DNA of 64,000 bases from Psychrobacillus sp044762655 (GTDB taxonomy: Bacteria; Bacillota; Bacilli; Bacillales_A; Planococcaceae), in the NCBI RefSeq assembly GCF_044762655.1, contig NZ_JBIWER010000009.1:6756-70755 (forward strand). Reading direction: 5' to 3'. Below, piece by piece: positions 24,769 to 33,829 of the stretch (the first letter of the stretch is position 1; every line of letters starts with the position of its first letter). The notes beneath the pieces are model-generated. The model saw nothing but the letters and a program-made list of their open reading frames with translations, was not told the DNA's origin and did not search any database. The position numbers and the translations under genes are program-made.

Positions 24769-26172
24769 TCATCCCAAAACCCGCTTTAACCTTGCCACCG
24801 CTTCTGGTATTTTCTCTTCTCCAATATTAGCAAACCCTATTACCAAATCGATTGAACCCGCAGTATCATTCCTATTTTCCAACATAAACTGGCGCATCGT
24901 AAAGATTTCCAGCTTTTCCTCCTTTGCTTTTTCTTCAACCTCCTCATAGGTTTTATTGGTTGCAAATCGAGCTAAAAAATGCAAACCAGCACGCGTATCC
25001 TCGATGGATACTTTCTTCCCAAAGCAATCTTCAATACAGCGCATTAATTCTTTTCGCTTTATTTCATAATGATGATTCATCCGTTTGACATGTCTAGCAT
25101 ATGCACCTGTTTCAATAAAATAATGTAATGAGTATAACGCCAATACATTCCCGGTTTGCTTCAAATCGGCATGTTGTCCCCTATATTGCCGTAACATATC
25201 AGGTGGAAGAACCATATAGCTTATTCGTAAACCAGGAAAAATTGTTTTAGAAAAAGTACCTATATAAATGACTCGCTGATTCCGATCTATACTTTGTAGT
25301 GATGGGATATTATCGGTTTCATATTTAAATTCACTATCATAATCGTCTTCAATAATATAGCGGTCTGGACCTTCTATAGCCCAATTTAATAATTCATTTC
25401 TTCGAGTGATAGGCATGATTTTCCCAGTCGGAAATTGATGTGATGGAGTGACGAACAAATAATTAATGTTAGAATCCATTTTCTTTATAGCTATCCCATT
25501 TTCATCAAGTGGACACGCACGTACATCAACCCCCATATTTTTTAAATGGGCGTAAAAACGGACATATCCTGGATCCTCTACCCCAGTAACAATATTCTGG
25601 TTACTCAATTCTATTAAATTACCAATTAGCAATTGAAATCCTGCCCCGATAATGATTTGCTCCGGCTCACAAACTACTCCGCGTGTTATGGCGATCATTC
25701 GGGCTATAGTCTGTCTTAATATATAAGGTCCCTGAAAATGACCATACTCAGATAATTCTCTTTTATGATTTGTAATTACTTTTTGCTGGCATTTCATCCA
25801 TTCACGGAAGGGGAACATGGATATGGAAGATGTCCTATGGGATAAGGAAAGCCATCCTTCTTTTGTTTGAATCTGTTCTTTCAAATCACTCGGTAACGGC
25901 TGATTATACACCCTCCCCTCCCGCAAGGGAGTAATATTTTCTACGTAATATCCTTTTCTTTCTTCTGTATAAATATATCCCTCTGCAAGGAGCTGTTCAT
26001 AAGCATTTGTTACCGTATTCACACTAACCTTTAATTGCTCCGCAAGCATTCGTTTTGATGGAAGCTTTTCATTTGCTTGTAATCTACCATTCATGATAGA
26101 TCCTTTTAAGCTATCATAAATTTGATGATATAAATTTTTCTTCTCTTCAATTTTATTAATCATAAAGAACAT
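24769..26172 (-). CDS. gabR: MocR/GabR-family regulator (GntR HTH fused to aminotransferase-like domain)
   Basis: 467 aa from ATG 26172, which follows GGAGGATTATA; the longer frame to 26259 lacks a site. GntR winged helix at residues 5-75 (LYHQIYDSLKGSIMNGRL; LPSKRMLAEQLKVSVNTVTNAYEQL). A type-I aminotransferase-like domain follows, with the PLP-lysine motif GTFSKTIFPGLRISYMVLP. It is divergent from gabT-gabD, as in B. subtilis gabR. GabR senses GABA plus PLP and activates gabTD. It may also act on the TGGTA sites to its left. Confidence 0.88.
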   Translation of the reverse strand: MFFMINKIEEKKNLYHQIYDSLKGSIMNGRLQANEKLPSKRMLAEQLKVSVNTVTNAYEQLLAEGYIYTEERKGYYVENITPLREGRVYNQPLPSDLKEQIQTKEGWLSLSHRTSSISMFPFREWMKCQQKVITNHKRELSEYGHFQGPYILRQTIARMIAITRGVVCEPEQIIIGAGFQLLIGNLIELSNQNIVTGVEDPGYVRFYAHLKNMGVDVRACPLDENGIAIKKMDSNINYLFVTPSHQFPTGKIMPITRRNELLNWAIEGPDRYIIEDDYDSEFKYETDNIPSLQSIDRNQRVIYIGTFSKTIFPGLRISYMVLPPDMLRQYRGQHADLKQTGNVLALYSLHYFIETGAYARHVKRMNHHYEIKRKELMRCIEDCFGKKVSIEDTRAGLHFLARFATNKTYEEVEEKAKEEKLEIFTMRQFMLENRNDTAGSIDLVIGFANIGEEKIPEAVARLKRVLG

Positions 26173-26331
26173 TATAATCCTCCGTATCTGGTACCTAAAA
26201 AAATTTATATTCGTCATTTGTATTATATCAGTTATTAATTTAATCATCAAAATAAACAAAGTAATATAAAGATTCTAAATTATTTGTAGTATTTTACTTT
26301 TATTTAATTTTATGACCTTTCACTTTTATCC

Positions 26332-26361
26332 TTGGTACCTTCAATATCTTCTTTTTGGTAC
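26332..26361. promoter_or_regulatory. Candidate GabR operator with direct repeats
   Basis: TTGGTAC occurs at 26332 and 26355, 23 bases apart, in the gabR-gabT divergent region. Another GGTACC lies in the gabR leader near 26190. Known GabR sites are direct ATACCA repeats; TGGTA is the same half-site on the other strand. Assignment is inferred. Confidence 0.5.
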
Positions 26362-26442
26362 TTTTTATTGAATCAAAACATGTGATAATACTATTTAATT
26401 CTAATAAATAAGAAAATTCCATAATTTTAAGGAGGATAAAAG

Positions 26443-27744
26443 ATGACCACTACTTATTTAAATACAAGAGAGTTACAAGGAAAAAGGAGAAAATATGTCC
26501 CAAAAGGCGTGAGCAACGGGAACTTAAACATTGCACAAAAGGCAACAAGTGCTACGATTATCGATATTGATCAAAGAGAATGGATTGATTTCGCTGGTGC
26601 TATTGGGACATTAAATGTAGGGCATAGCCATCCAAAGGTAACCGCTTCTATAAAAGAACAAATTGATAGGTTCTTGCATCCAGGATTCAATATCATGATG
26701 TATGAAGGATACATTGCTCTTGCCGAAAAATTATGCCATATAACTCCTGGGAATTTTGAAAAACAAGCCATATTCTTTAATTCAGGCGCTGAAGCGGTTG
26801 AAAATGCAATAAAAATTTCCCGCCGTTATACTGGTCGCCATGCTGTTGTTTCATTTGTCCGCGGTTACCATGGTAGAACAAATTTAACAATGGGAATGAC
26901 AAGCAAAGTAAAACCATATAAGTTTGGATTCGGACCATTTGCTCCAGAAATTTACCAAGCACCTTTCCCATATATGTATCACAAACCAAATGAAATAACG
27001 GATGAAGCATATATTGAACAAAAAATTGAAGAATTTAAAGACTTTTTCATTGCCACAGTAGCTCCAGAGACTGTTGCTTGCATCGTCATGGAGCCAGTCC
27101 AAGGGGAGGGTGGATTTATTATCCCTCCGAAAGAATTTGTTCAAGCAGTAAGTGAATTCTGCAAGGAACATGGAATAGTGTTCGTAGCAGACGAGATTCA
27201 GACAGGCTTTGGACGCACAGGAAAACTATTTGCTATCGAGCATTTTAATGTAACACCAGATTTAATCACTGTTTCAAAATCATTAGCTGCAGGATTGCCA
27301 TTAAGCGGTGTAGTAGGTAAAGCGGAAATATTAAATGTAGCAGACCCGGGCGAACTAGGCGGTACATATGCAGGAAGCCCGGTTGCTTGTGCAGCTGCAT
27401 TAGCTGTAATCGATGTGATTGAAGAAGAAAAGTTGGTGGAAAAGGCTGAAATTCTTGGTCAAAAACTTGAGGCAAAACTAGTCGAATTGGCTGCAAAACA
27501 CGACTATATCGGGGACATTCGTCGATTAGGAGCAATGGTCGCTTGCGAAATCGTTGAAGACCATATTACTAAACATCCAAATAAAAACAAAACAGCTGAA
27601 ATTGCCAAGTATGCTAATGAGAATGGACTTTTACTACTCACTGCAGGTCTAAAAAGCAATGTAATTCGATTTTTAGCCCCATTAGTGATTACAGATGAGG
27701 AATTATTGAAGGGGTTGGCTATACTCGAAAAAGCTTTTCAATAA
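26443..27744 (+). CDS. gabT: 4-aminobutyrate aminotransferase
   Basis: 433 aa class-III aminotransferase. Landmarks: FNSGAEAVENAIKISRRYTGR, IVMEPVQGEGGFI, FVADEIQTGFGRTGKLFA and the PLP lysine in TVSKSLAAGLPLSGV. It converts GABA plus 2-oxoglutarate to succinic semialdehyde and glutamate in the cytoplasm. AAGGAGGATAAAAG precedes the ATG. It is the first gene of the gabTD operon opposite GabR. Confidence 0.9.
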   Translation: MTTTYLNTRELQGKRRKYVPKGVSNGNLNIAQKATSATIIDIDQREWIDFAGAIGTLNVGHSHPKVTASIKEQIDRFLHPGFNIMMYEGYIALAEKLCHITPGNFEKQAIFFNSGAEAVENAIKISRRYTGRHAVVSFVRGYHGRTNLTMGMTSKVKPYKFGFGPFAPEIYQAPFPYMYHKPNEITDEAYIEQKIEEFKDFFIATVAPETVACIVMEPVQGEGGFIIPPKEFVQAVSEFCKEHGIVFVADEIQTGFGRTGKLFAIEHFNVTPDLITVSKSLAAGLPLSGVVGKAEILNVADPGELGGTYAGSPVACAAALAVIDVIEEEKLVEKAEILGQKLEAKLVELAAKHDYIGDIRRLGAMVACEIVEDHITKHPNKNKTAEIAKYANENGLLLLTAGLKSNVIRFLAPLVITDEELLKGLAILEKAFQ

Positions 27745-27776
27745 TTCCTAAAATGTACAAAGGAGAGTCAGAAAAA

Positions 27777-29168
27777 ATGGGGAATATATTAATAGTAAAA
27801 AACCCTGCTACAGGCAAGGTTATAAAAGAGGTCAAAATCAATTCGGAGGAAGAAATCCGTCAAGCTATAAAAATAGGACATGATAGTTTTGAAAAGTGGA
27901 AAAAAGTAAGTGCTCATGAGCGTTCTCGGTTATTAACAAATTGGTCAAGGATTATTCAAGAACATAAAGATGAAATTGCCGAAATTATGACATTAGAAAA
28001 CGGCAAACCTTTATCCGAATCCCGTGGTGAAGTTGATTATGCAACAAGTTACATCGATTGGTATGCAGAAGAAGCAAAAAGAATTTATGGGAGAACTGTC
28101 CCTGCATCGAGCGAAACGAAGCGAATTGTAGTCAGTAAGCAACCAATTGGGCTTGTTGCAGCTATTACGCCTTGGAATTTCCCTGCAGCAATGATGACAA
28201 GGAAAGCTGCCCCTGCTTTAGCGGCTGGCTGCCCATTTATCGTAAAGCCTGCTGCTGAGACGCCTTTAACTACGATGAAATTAATAGAACTTGCCCATGA
28301 GGCTGGTATTCCAACGGATGTTATTCAATATGTTAATGGATCTGGATCTGTAGTTGGTAAAATGTTTACAAGCAGTGAATATATCAGAAAAATTACCTTT
28401 ACTGGTTCTACTCCTATCGGAAAGCAATTAATTAAAGAAAGTGCGGAAACTATAAAACATGTAACAATGGAACTTGGAGGACATGCTCCCCTTATTATCG
28501 CTGAAGATGCTGATCTTGATTTTGCTGTAGCACAAACGATGATTACGAAGTTTAGAAATGCAGGACAAACATGTGTGTGTGCAAATCGAATTATTGTACA
28601 TGAAAATATTGCTGAAGCCTTTTCGGAAAAATTGGCAAAAGAAGCTAGAAATTTAAAAGTCGGAAATGGACTTGATAAAGATACACAAGTAGGGCCTATT
28701 ATTAATGAAAAAGGATTTGAAAAAATTGTAGCCCAAATTAATGATGCTGTAAAAAAAGGAGCAGAAGTATTAGCAGGAAATCGATACAATGCGGATAAAG
28801 ATCAGGGCTATTTCTTTGTATACCCGACGGTATTGACAAATGTCAAACCTGATATGGTTATTATGCAGGAAGAAACATTTGGACCAGTCGCCCCAATCAT
28901 TACCTTTAGGACTCTGGAGGAAGCTGTAGAAATTGCTAATAGTACTCCTTATGGTCTTGCAGCTTATTTCTTTACAAATAACTATAAAACAGGGACCTAT
29001 CTGCACGATCATTTAGATTTTGGAATAATTGGCTGGAATGACGGTGCTCCATCCGGTGCTCATATCCCATTTGGAGGTATGAAAGAAAGTGGATTAGGCC
29101 GAGAAGGCGGCATCGAAGGTATCGAGCCATACCTGGAAACAAAATACTTATCAATTGGTAATTTATAA
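27777..29168 (+). CDS. gabD: Succinate-semialdehyde dehydrogenase
   Basis: 463 aa aldehyde dehydrogenase. ITPWNFPAAMMTRKAAPALAAG (cofactor binding), VTMELGGHAPLII (catalytic Glu) and RNAGQTCVCANR (catalytic Cys) are intact. It oxidises succinic semialdehyde to succinate. I start at ATG 27777 after GGAGAGTC; the frame from 27753 begins before that site. 32 bases follow gabT, so the two are co-transcribed. Confidence 0.9.
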   Translation: MGNILIVKNPATGKVIKEVKINSEEEIRQAIKIGHDSFEKWKKVSAHERSRLLTNWSRIIQEHKDEIAEIMTLENGKPLSESRGEVDYATSYIDWYAEEAKRIYGRTVPASSETKRIVVSKQPIGLVAAITPWNFPAAMMTRKAAPALAAGCPFIVKPAAETPLTTMKLIELAHEAGIPTDVIQYVNGSGSVVGKMFTSSEYIRKITFTGSTPIGKQLIKESAETIKHVTMELGGHAPLIIAEDADLDFAVAQTMITKFRNAGQTCVCANRIIVHENIAEAFSEKLAKEARNLKVGNGLDKDTQVGPIINEKGFEKIVAQINDAVKKGAEVLAGNRYNADKDQGYFFVYPTVLTNVKPDMVIMQEETFGPVAPIITFRTLEEAVEIANSTPYGLAAYFFTNNYKTGTYLHDHLDFGIIGWNDGAPSGAHIPFGGMKESGLGREGGIEGIEPYLETKYLSIGNL

Positions 29169-29283
29169 AAAGGACAAAAAGCTGATTCCACCTTATAGTA
29201 ATTTATTTGTCTGAGTTAAATTACAAATAATTAGACCCACTCGAGTGAGCGGGTCTGTGAATGGTTAACTATTTTGATCCTAG

Positions 29284-29508
29284 GCAGTTCTTCATCTATT
29301 CCCAACTGGTCAAGGTAATATTATTAGAAACCCCATTGAGCCCGTTGTTAAACTTACGGCAAACACAATGAGCGAGTACATCGATTTGGATGTAAAGGGA
29401 TTACTTTCCCGGAAGATTACCCTTAAAAGCAAGGGATCAATTGATGGACATCATTTGTCAAAGACAAACGGAAGGTTAACAAGTGCCGAAGCCTTGAGTC
29501 ATAAATAG
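29284..29508 (+). pseudogene. C-terminal remnant of a UxaA-family (altronate/galactarate dehydratase-like) protein
   Basis: An open stretch of 74 codons without a start reads FPTGQGNIIRNPIEPVVKL, then TANTMSEYIDLDVKGLLSR, and stops at 29506-29508. This resembles the C-terminal end of UxaA/GarD-type sugar-acid dehydratases. No N-terminal part exists in the window, so this is a fossil left by a deletion or insertion. Family naming is from memory of the motif; moderate certainty. Confidence 0.5.
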
Positions 29509-29550
29509 TTTATAATGACAAAACTATATCACTGCGTATGATGCAAAGTA

Positions 29551-29578
29551 GAGTCTCCCTACACTAGGGTAGGGAGAT
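29551..29578 (+). terminator. Terminator hairpin
   Basis: GTCTCCCTAC and GTAGGGAGAT pair around a short loop. No active gene lies directly upstream except gabD and the UxaA-like remnant. Confidence 0.6.
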
Positions 29579-29791
29579 TCTTCATATTATGTAAGAAATT
29601 CATCATAAAGGTAATTTTAAAAGGATGTTATTAATTTAAATAAATCAGTTAAGGTGTGATATATAATCATTTCATCCGGAGATCAGAGTAACAAACTAAC
29701 TAAGGATTTAATTAAGAACGAGAAAGGCAATTCTAAGATAAGGAAATTAATCATCCAGTTAATTCCAGGCATTATATTATGTACAGGAATA

Positions 29792-30865
29792 ATGTTTTTG
29801 GGGTCTGTTACATCCGAATGGATGGGACAGTATATAAATAAAATACAAGGCTTACCAATGAATAGCCCAAGTCCAATATCCGGTATATTTGTAGCAATTA
29901 TCATTGGGTTGTTAATTAGAAATCTATTGGGTCTACATGATATATTTGTGGGCGGTGTTCAGTTTTCTTTAAAATTTATATTAAAACTTGGAATTATCTT
30001 GTTAGGAATAAGATTAAGTTTCATAGATGTCGTTAAATTAGGTGCTTTTGGTATTCCTATTATACTATCTTGCATTCTGATGGGACTTTTCGTAACTTTA
30101 TATATTACAAAAAAAATGCAACAATCTAGTCGTTTGGGAACGCTGATTGCTTCGGGAACAGGAATTTGTGGAGTTACAGCAATTCTTGCAATATCCCCTA
30201 GCATAAAGGCTACGGACGATGAAGTAGCTTATGCCATTGCAAATATCACCGTGTTTGGTATCATTGGAATGTTTCTTTACCCACATGTTGCCCATTGGCT
30301 ATTTGCAGATGATCCAATTAGAATTGGCTTATTTCTTGGAACGGCAATTCATGATACAGCACAAGTTGCTGGTGCATCATTAATGTATGGAGAAATGCAT
30401 AATGCTGATAAAGTCGTGGACGTTGCCACAATTACCAAGTTAACTAGGAATGTATTCATTATTGTTGTTGTTCCCGTATTGTCTTACATCTATCTTAAAG
30501 GCAAAAGTGATGATAATAATGAAGAAAATGTAAAGCCTTGGTATAAATTGATTCCATTATTCGTTATTGGTTTTTTAATTATGTCAATGATACGGTCGAT
30601 TGGCGATACCGGAATCTTACATGATGGGAAAGCATTCGGTTTAATGTCACGCGAGCGGTGGTCAGAGACATGGTTACTTATAAGTACTGTAGGAACGAAA
30701 TATTTATTGGGAATATCAATGGCAGCAGTAGGGTTATCAACGAATTTAAAGGTTTTTAAGAGTTTAGGAATAAAACCATTTTATATTGGAATGGTAGCTG
30801 CTATATCAGTAGGAGTGGTTAGTGTGATAATGGTTTATTTATTTGGGGGGCTTATTAATATATAA
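29792..30865 (+). CDS. YeiH/UPF0324-family putative sulfate/organosulfonate exporter
   Basis: 357 aa with about ten membrane helices. Family motifs visible: ISGIFVAIIIGLLIRN, KLGIILLGIRLSF, ASGTGICGVTAILAISP and GTAIHDTAQVAGASL. In bacteria these proteins sit near sulfite, taurine or sulfonate genes, which fits the sulfur cluster to the left. The frame is open upstream to about 29660 without an ATG, GTG or TTG, so part of helix 1 may start at a non-standard codon. I keep ATG 29792. Confidence 0.8.
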   Translation: MFLGSVTSEWMGQYINKIQGLPMNSPSPISGIFVAIIIGLLIRNLLGLHDIFVGGVQFSLKFILKLGIILLGIRLSFIDVVKLGAFGIPIILSCILMGLFVTLYITKKMQQSSRLGTLIASGTGICGVTAILAISPSIKATDDEVAYAIANITVFGIIGMFLYPHVAHWLFADDPIRIGLFLGTAIHDTAQVAGASLMYGEMHNADKVVDVATITKLTRNVFIIVVVPVLSYIYLKGKSDDNNEENVKPWYKLIPLFVIGFLIMSMIRSIGDTGILHDGKAFGLMSRERWSETWLLISTVGTKYLLGISMAAVGLSTNLKVFKSLGIKPFYIGMVAAISVGVVSVIMVYLFGGLINI

Positions 30866-31054
30866 TTTCAGTTGTTGCAAAAAAACTTGATTATTGTGGG
30901 GAATGTTAATTAATTTCGATTCAGAAGCTAGATTCCCTATGGTCCTCTACCAATGACAATAGAGTTGAGTTAAAAAAACAGATATTGTTTAAAATAAAAT
31001 TTGTATGTTCAAAATATCTCTATTTTAAAAACATTAAGTAATTCTTAATAAAGA

Positions 31055-31102
31055 GGATGTTCCAATAGTCGCGAATAACCGACTAGAGGAGCATCCTTTT
31101 TT
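31055..31102 (+). terminator. Terminator hairpin between transporter and recombinase genes
   Basis: GGATGTTCC and GGAGCATCC with inner TCG/CGA pairs and a run of six T. It is placed between convergent genes. Confidence 0.85.
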
Positions 31103-31130
31103 CATTACTAACTTCTATATGCCAATTTTT

Positions 31131-32099
31131 TTAAAGTCCAATACCACTTGCGGCATTATCCTCAAAAATAGTCCCATGCTTAATATAGCGCTGAAGCGAA
31201 CTCGATTGCTTATGTCTGGTCTGACGCATAATTTGATGTTCACTTTTACCTGCTTTGGCCGCAGTCGAACAAAAGCCACTACGCAAACTATGTGCTCCGT
31301 AAGATGTTGCTGTGAGTCCTGCTTCCTGACAATTTTTCTTTACAATTAAACGTACCGACTGTGCTGTTAAGCGTTCATATAAATTTCCATGTCGGTCTAA
31401 ACGCCGAAAGACTGGACCACTAGTGATACCCGAAACGGTTAACCACTCCTGCATCGATCGGACTGGACATGTTGATCGATTGCTTCCATAAGGAAGTGCA
31501 ATAACTTGGCCCTCCCCGTGTTGGTCGGTCTTACTATGGGCAATGGTGAGCACTAGTCCGTCACTCGTGAACCTTAAGTGCTCCACGTCTATCCCCACCA
31601 ACTCACTCCGTCGGAGTGCACCTGCCCATCCATTTACTAAAAGAGCACGATTCCGTATCCCAATTAGAGTGTTGGGCAAAATTCCAACCACCTGTCGCAA
31701 GTCCGATAACCATAATGCCTCTTTTCCCACTTCTTTGATCCCAATGGATCGTTGAATCCCTTGCCATACCCCTTGTACGAGTGGATGCTTGGTGGGACTC
31801 TCAAGGTTCGCAGACAAATGACGCTGCGAGATGGCCGTCATTTTCCGTTTAATTGTAGAGGCTTTAGAGGATGAACTAAGAAAAGTCAGGTAATAAGCGA
31901 TGGTTTCCGGTGTTGCTGGAAGTTCCACTAATGTATGTGCTGCACACCATTCGGTAAAGAGCTGCCAATCAGACGTATACGCCTTTTTCGTATTTTTTGC
32001 TTTGGAGTTCGATAGATGGACTTCCGCTTGCTGATGTAGTCGTTGAACATCGGCTGATAATTCCGTTGATGATTGAATGATAATCGATTTGCTTTCCAC
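31131..32099 (-). CDS. Tyrosine recombinase (phage-integrase family)
   Basis: 322 aa. The SAM-like core-binding domain is at about 25-120 (KAKNTKKAYTSDWQLFTEWC). The catalytic domain carries Arg in WAGALRRSELVG, Lys in AHSKTDQ, HSLR in YGAHSLRSGF, the second His in TRHKQ and the nucleophile in SSLQRYIKHG, so all catalytic positions are present. It is probably active in site-specific integration or resolution. Its length fits plasmid- or transposon-borne recombinases. I do not see the extra helix region of IntI integron integrases, but cannot exclude a role in moving the cassette-like units. A resolvase remnant lies upstream. Confidence 0.9.
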   Translation of the reverse strand: MESKSIIIQSSTELSADVQRLHQQAEVHLSNSKAKNTKKAYTSDWQLFTEWCAAHTLVELPATPETIAYYLTFLSSSSKASTIKRKMTAISQRHLSANLESPTKHPLVQGVWQGIQRSIGIKEVGKEALWLSDLRQVVGILPNTLIGIRNRALLVNGWAGALRRSELVGIDVEHLRFTSDGLVLTIAHSKTDQHGEGQVIALPYGSNRSTCPVRSMQEWLTVSGITSGPVFRRLDRHGNLYERLTAQSVRLIVKKNCQEAGLTATSYGAHSLRSGFCSTAAKAGKSEHQIMRQTRHKQSSSLQRYIKHGTIFEDNAASGIGL

Positions 32100-32432
32100 T
32101 AGTTTCTCTCCTTCAAAATTTATTTTTCTAAAAAAAGGAAATTGGAGTTTCTTCTATTTAAATAGCGCATTTTTTTAAATTTTTATTTTGTTCTATTTTA
32201 ACATAAACTATATCGCTTATTTTATCATTTCTAAGTATCGATAAGGATGTTTATCGATACTTAGAAAAATTCACATAAGAATAATAGTGATAATAAAACG
32301 GATATTTAATTTTAAAAGAATTTGAATTTTTCTAACAGGTACCACAATTTTATATCATTTTAAAAACCCTCCTACTAAAATGGATTTTAGGATATATAAA
32401 GAATAGATGCAGCAGGAGGATAATCGTGATTA

Positions 32433-32573
32433 ACGGAAACTATCTATAATGTAGCCCGCAATGATTTCCAACTCAAGAATTCATCATATTTTTATTTAAT
32501 GAAGGAAATTGGTACCAAGAAAACTACTTTTTATAAACTAGTCAGAGAGTATGAAAAACAACTGAGGACTTAA
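32433..32573 (+). pseudogene. C-terminal fragment of a serine resolvase
   Basis: Forty-six codons open between stops read TIYNVARNDF and later IGTKKTTFYKLVREYEKQL, then stop. The KKTTFYKLVREYE end is the helix-turn-helix tail of Tn3-type resolvase/invertases. The catalytic domain is absent. It suggests that a transposon or plasmid resolution system once occupied this site beside the tyrosine recombinase. Confidence 0.6.
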
Positions 32574-32579
32574 AGTTAT

Positions 32580-32616
32580 AGAAAAGACCTCTTTTCTTTT
32601 AAAAGAAGTCTTTTCA
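32580..32616 (-). terminator. Terminator of the AbiF-like gene
   Basis: GAAAAGACCTCTTTT and AAAAGAAGTCTTTTC form a near-perfect stem just downstream of the minus-strand stop at 32629. Confidence 0.75.
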
Positions 32617-32628
32617 AAGTCAAATAAT

Positions 32629-33714
32629 TTACATTATATGAAGATAATCAAATGTTTGATCATTAAACCCTAATCGTGCTGGCTTAATATGTTGATTGTG
32701 CTCAATCTCTTTAAATAATTCACTGATCTTATCATTCCAATAAAGTTGCATTTCTGTAGGCATTAGCATAAAAATACGCTTCATGATTAATAAGTAGGTT
32801 ATTATTCTTTTATCATAATTAAATTTTTCTAAACCTTTCATGAAACTTTCATCTTTTATATGCTTCTGAGGTAATATATCAAAATTACTTCCATATATTT
32901 TTCCAGTGTGAGAAACTACATTTCTCAAATATCTTAATGCATTAATCCAACTAGCTAACATATCACCAGGTATCATATTATTTACCTTATCAACAACTAA
33001 ACCTTGTGCTACTCTTTTTTTATACTTAGGAATTAAATAATTAAAAAAGGTAGATACTTGTCCAAAAGTAAGTAAATCAAATAGTAGCCAAGCCGGAGTA
33101 GCTCCATAAGTTTCTTGGTGGTGCTTAATTGCTATATTTCGTTTTATATTTTCTTGAATAGTATTATTGAAAGATTCCAACAACTTATGAACTCCAATAA
33201 TCCTATCTTTTTTATTTCTAGATCTTTTACCTGTTTCTTCAAAGTATATCTCATCATCTATGTAAAATTGAGCTGATTGGTAATGTTTTGAATCATATGT
33301 TTGCGCAAGAATGTCGACAATTGAAGTCCGAAGAAATACTTCAATATGTGATAATAAATCATGTAGCCAACTTCTTATATATTGATTGAATATGTATATT
33401 TCTTTAACTGCCTTATATGGTTTAACCTCTTTTTTACCGAATTCAGTTTGAGCATAATACTTAAATGTGTAATAATTAACACATTTCAAGAAAGCTGCAC
33501 AGTTTACTTTTTCGTCATCATTAAAAAACATTTGATTTGATTCCAATTTATCAACCATTTCCTTCATAGTATACGGTTTTTTCATTGGACTTTTTGCAAC
33601 TGCTATTTTGTTGAACGTAAAATGAAGATATTCATAGTCTGTAATATCTATGACTTCTTCAGTATAAAAATTATTTTTAATTTTTTCTAACTTCACTTCA
33701 TAAAATTTAGACAT
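32629..33714 (-). CDS. abiF: AbiF/AbiD-type abortive-infection protein (Abi_2, HEPN)
   Basis: 361 aa of the Abi_2 family. Typical pieces: YTMKEMVDKLESNQMFFNDDE, FLKCVNYYTFKYYA, IRSWLHDLLSHIEVFLRTSI, TPAWLLFDLLTFGQVSTFFNYL and, near residue 290, ALRYLRNVVSHTGKIYG, whose Arg-x4-His is the HEPN ribonuclease motif. Lactococcal AbiF/AbiD proteins stop phage growth, presumably by RNA cleavage. GAAGGTCATCAT precedes ATG 33714. A compact structured RNA with its own promoter lies just upstream, as is known for abiF genes. Confidence 0.85.
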   Translation of the reverse strand: MSKFYEVKLEKIKNNFYTEEVIDITDYEYLHFTFNKIAVAKSPMKKPYTMKEMVDKLESNQMFFNDDEKVNCAAFLKCVNYYTFKYYAQTEFGKKEVKPYKAVKEIYIFNQYIRSWLHDLLSHIEVFLRTSIVDILAQTYDSKHYQSAQFYIDDEIYFEETGKRSRNKKDRIIGVHKLLESFNNTIQENIKRNIAIKHHQETYGATPAWLLFDLLTFGQVSTFFNYLIPKYKKRVAQGLVVDKVNNMIPGDMLASWINALRYLRNVVSHTGKIYGSNFDILPQKHIKDESFMKGLEKFNYDKRIITYLLIMKRIFMLMPTEMQLYWNDKISELFKEIEHNQHIKPARLGFNDQTFDYLHIM

Positions 33715-33739
33715 ATGATGACCTTCTAGTTTTTAGACA

Positions 33740-33793
33740 TAAAAAAGGCCAACCCTGTTTCGCATTAAAAAGAGGCGCTGGTTGACTACTGAT
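33740..33793 (-). ncRNA. Candidate abiF-motif RNA upstream of abiF
   Basis: A short transcript can be drawn from about 33793 to the T-run at 33741-33746. It contains GUCAACC (around 33786) pairing with GGUUGGC before the T-run, an inner GCG/GCG segment and an A/U-rich loop able to form a pseudoknot. It has a consensus promoter and a terminator of its own, and sits immediately before an Abi_2 gene. Conserved abiF RNA motifs in this position are established. Assignment here is by position and shape, without a covariance search. Confidence 0.6.
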
Positions 33794-33799
33794 ATCTTT

Positions 33800-33829
33800 A
33801 TTATATGCAGGAACCATTTAAGATGTCAA
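33800..33829 (-). promoter_or_regulatory. Consensus sigma-A promoter of the abiF RNA
   Basis: TTGACA (33829-33824) and TATAAT (33805-33800) with an 18-base spacer on the minus strand. Both hexamers are perfect, which suggests a highly expressed RNA. Confidence 0.8.

Noticed and set aside
31131..32099. Calling the tyrosine recombinase an integron integrase
   Set aside because: Catalytic residues fit any tyrosine recombinase, I see no IntI-specific insertion, and it is not adjacent to either array.
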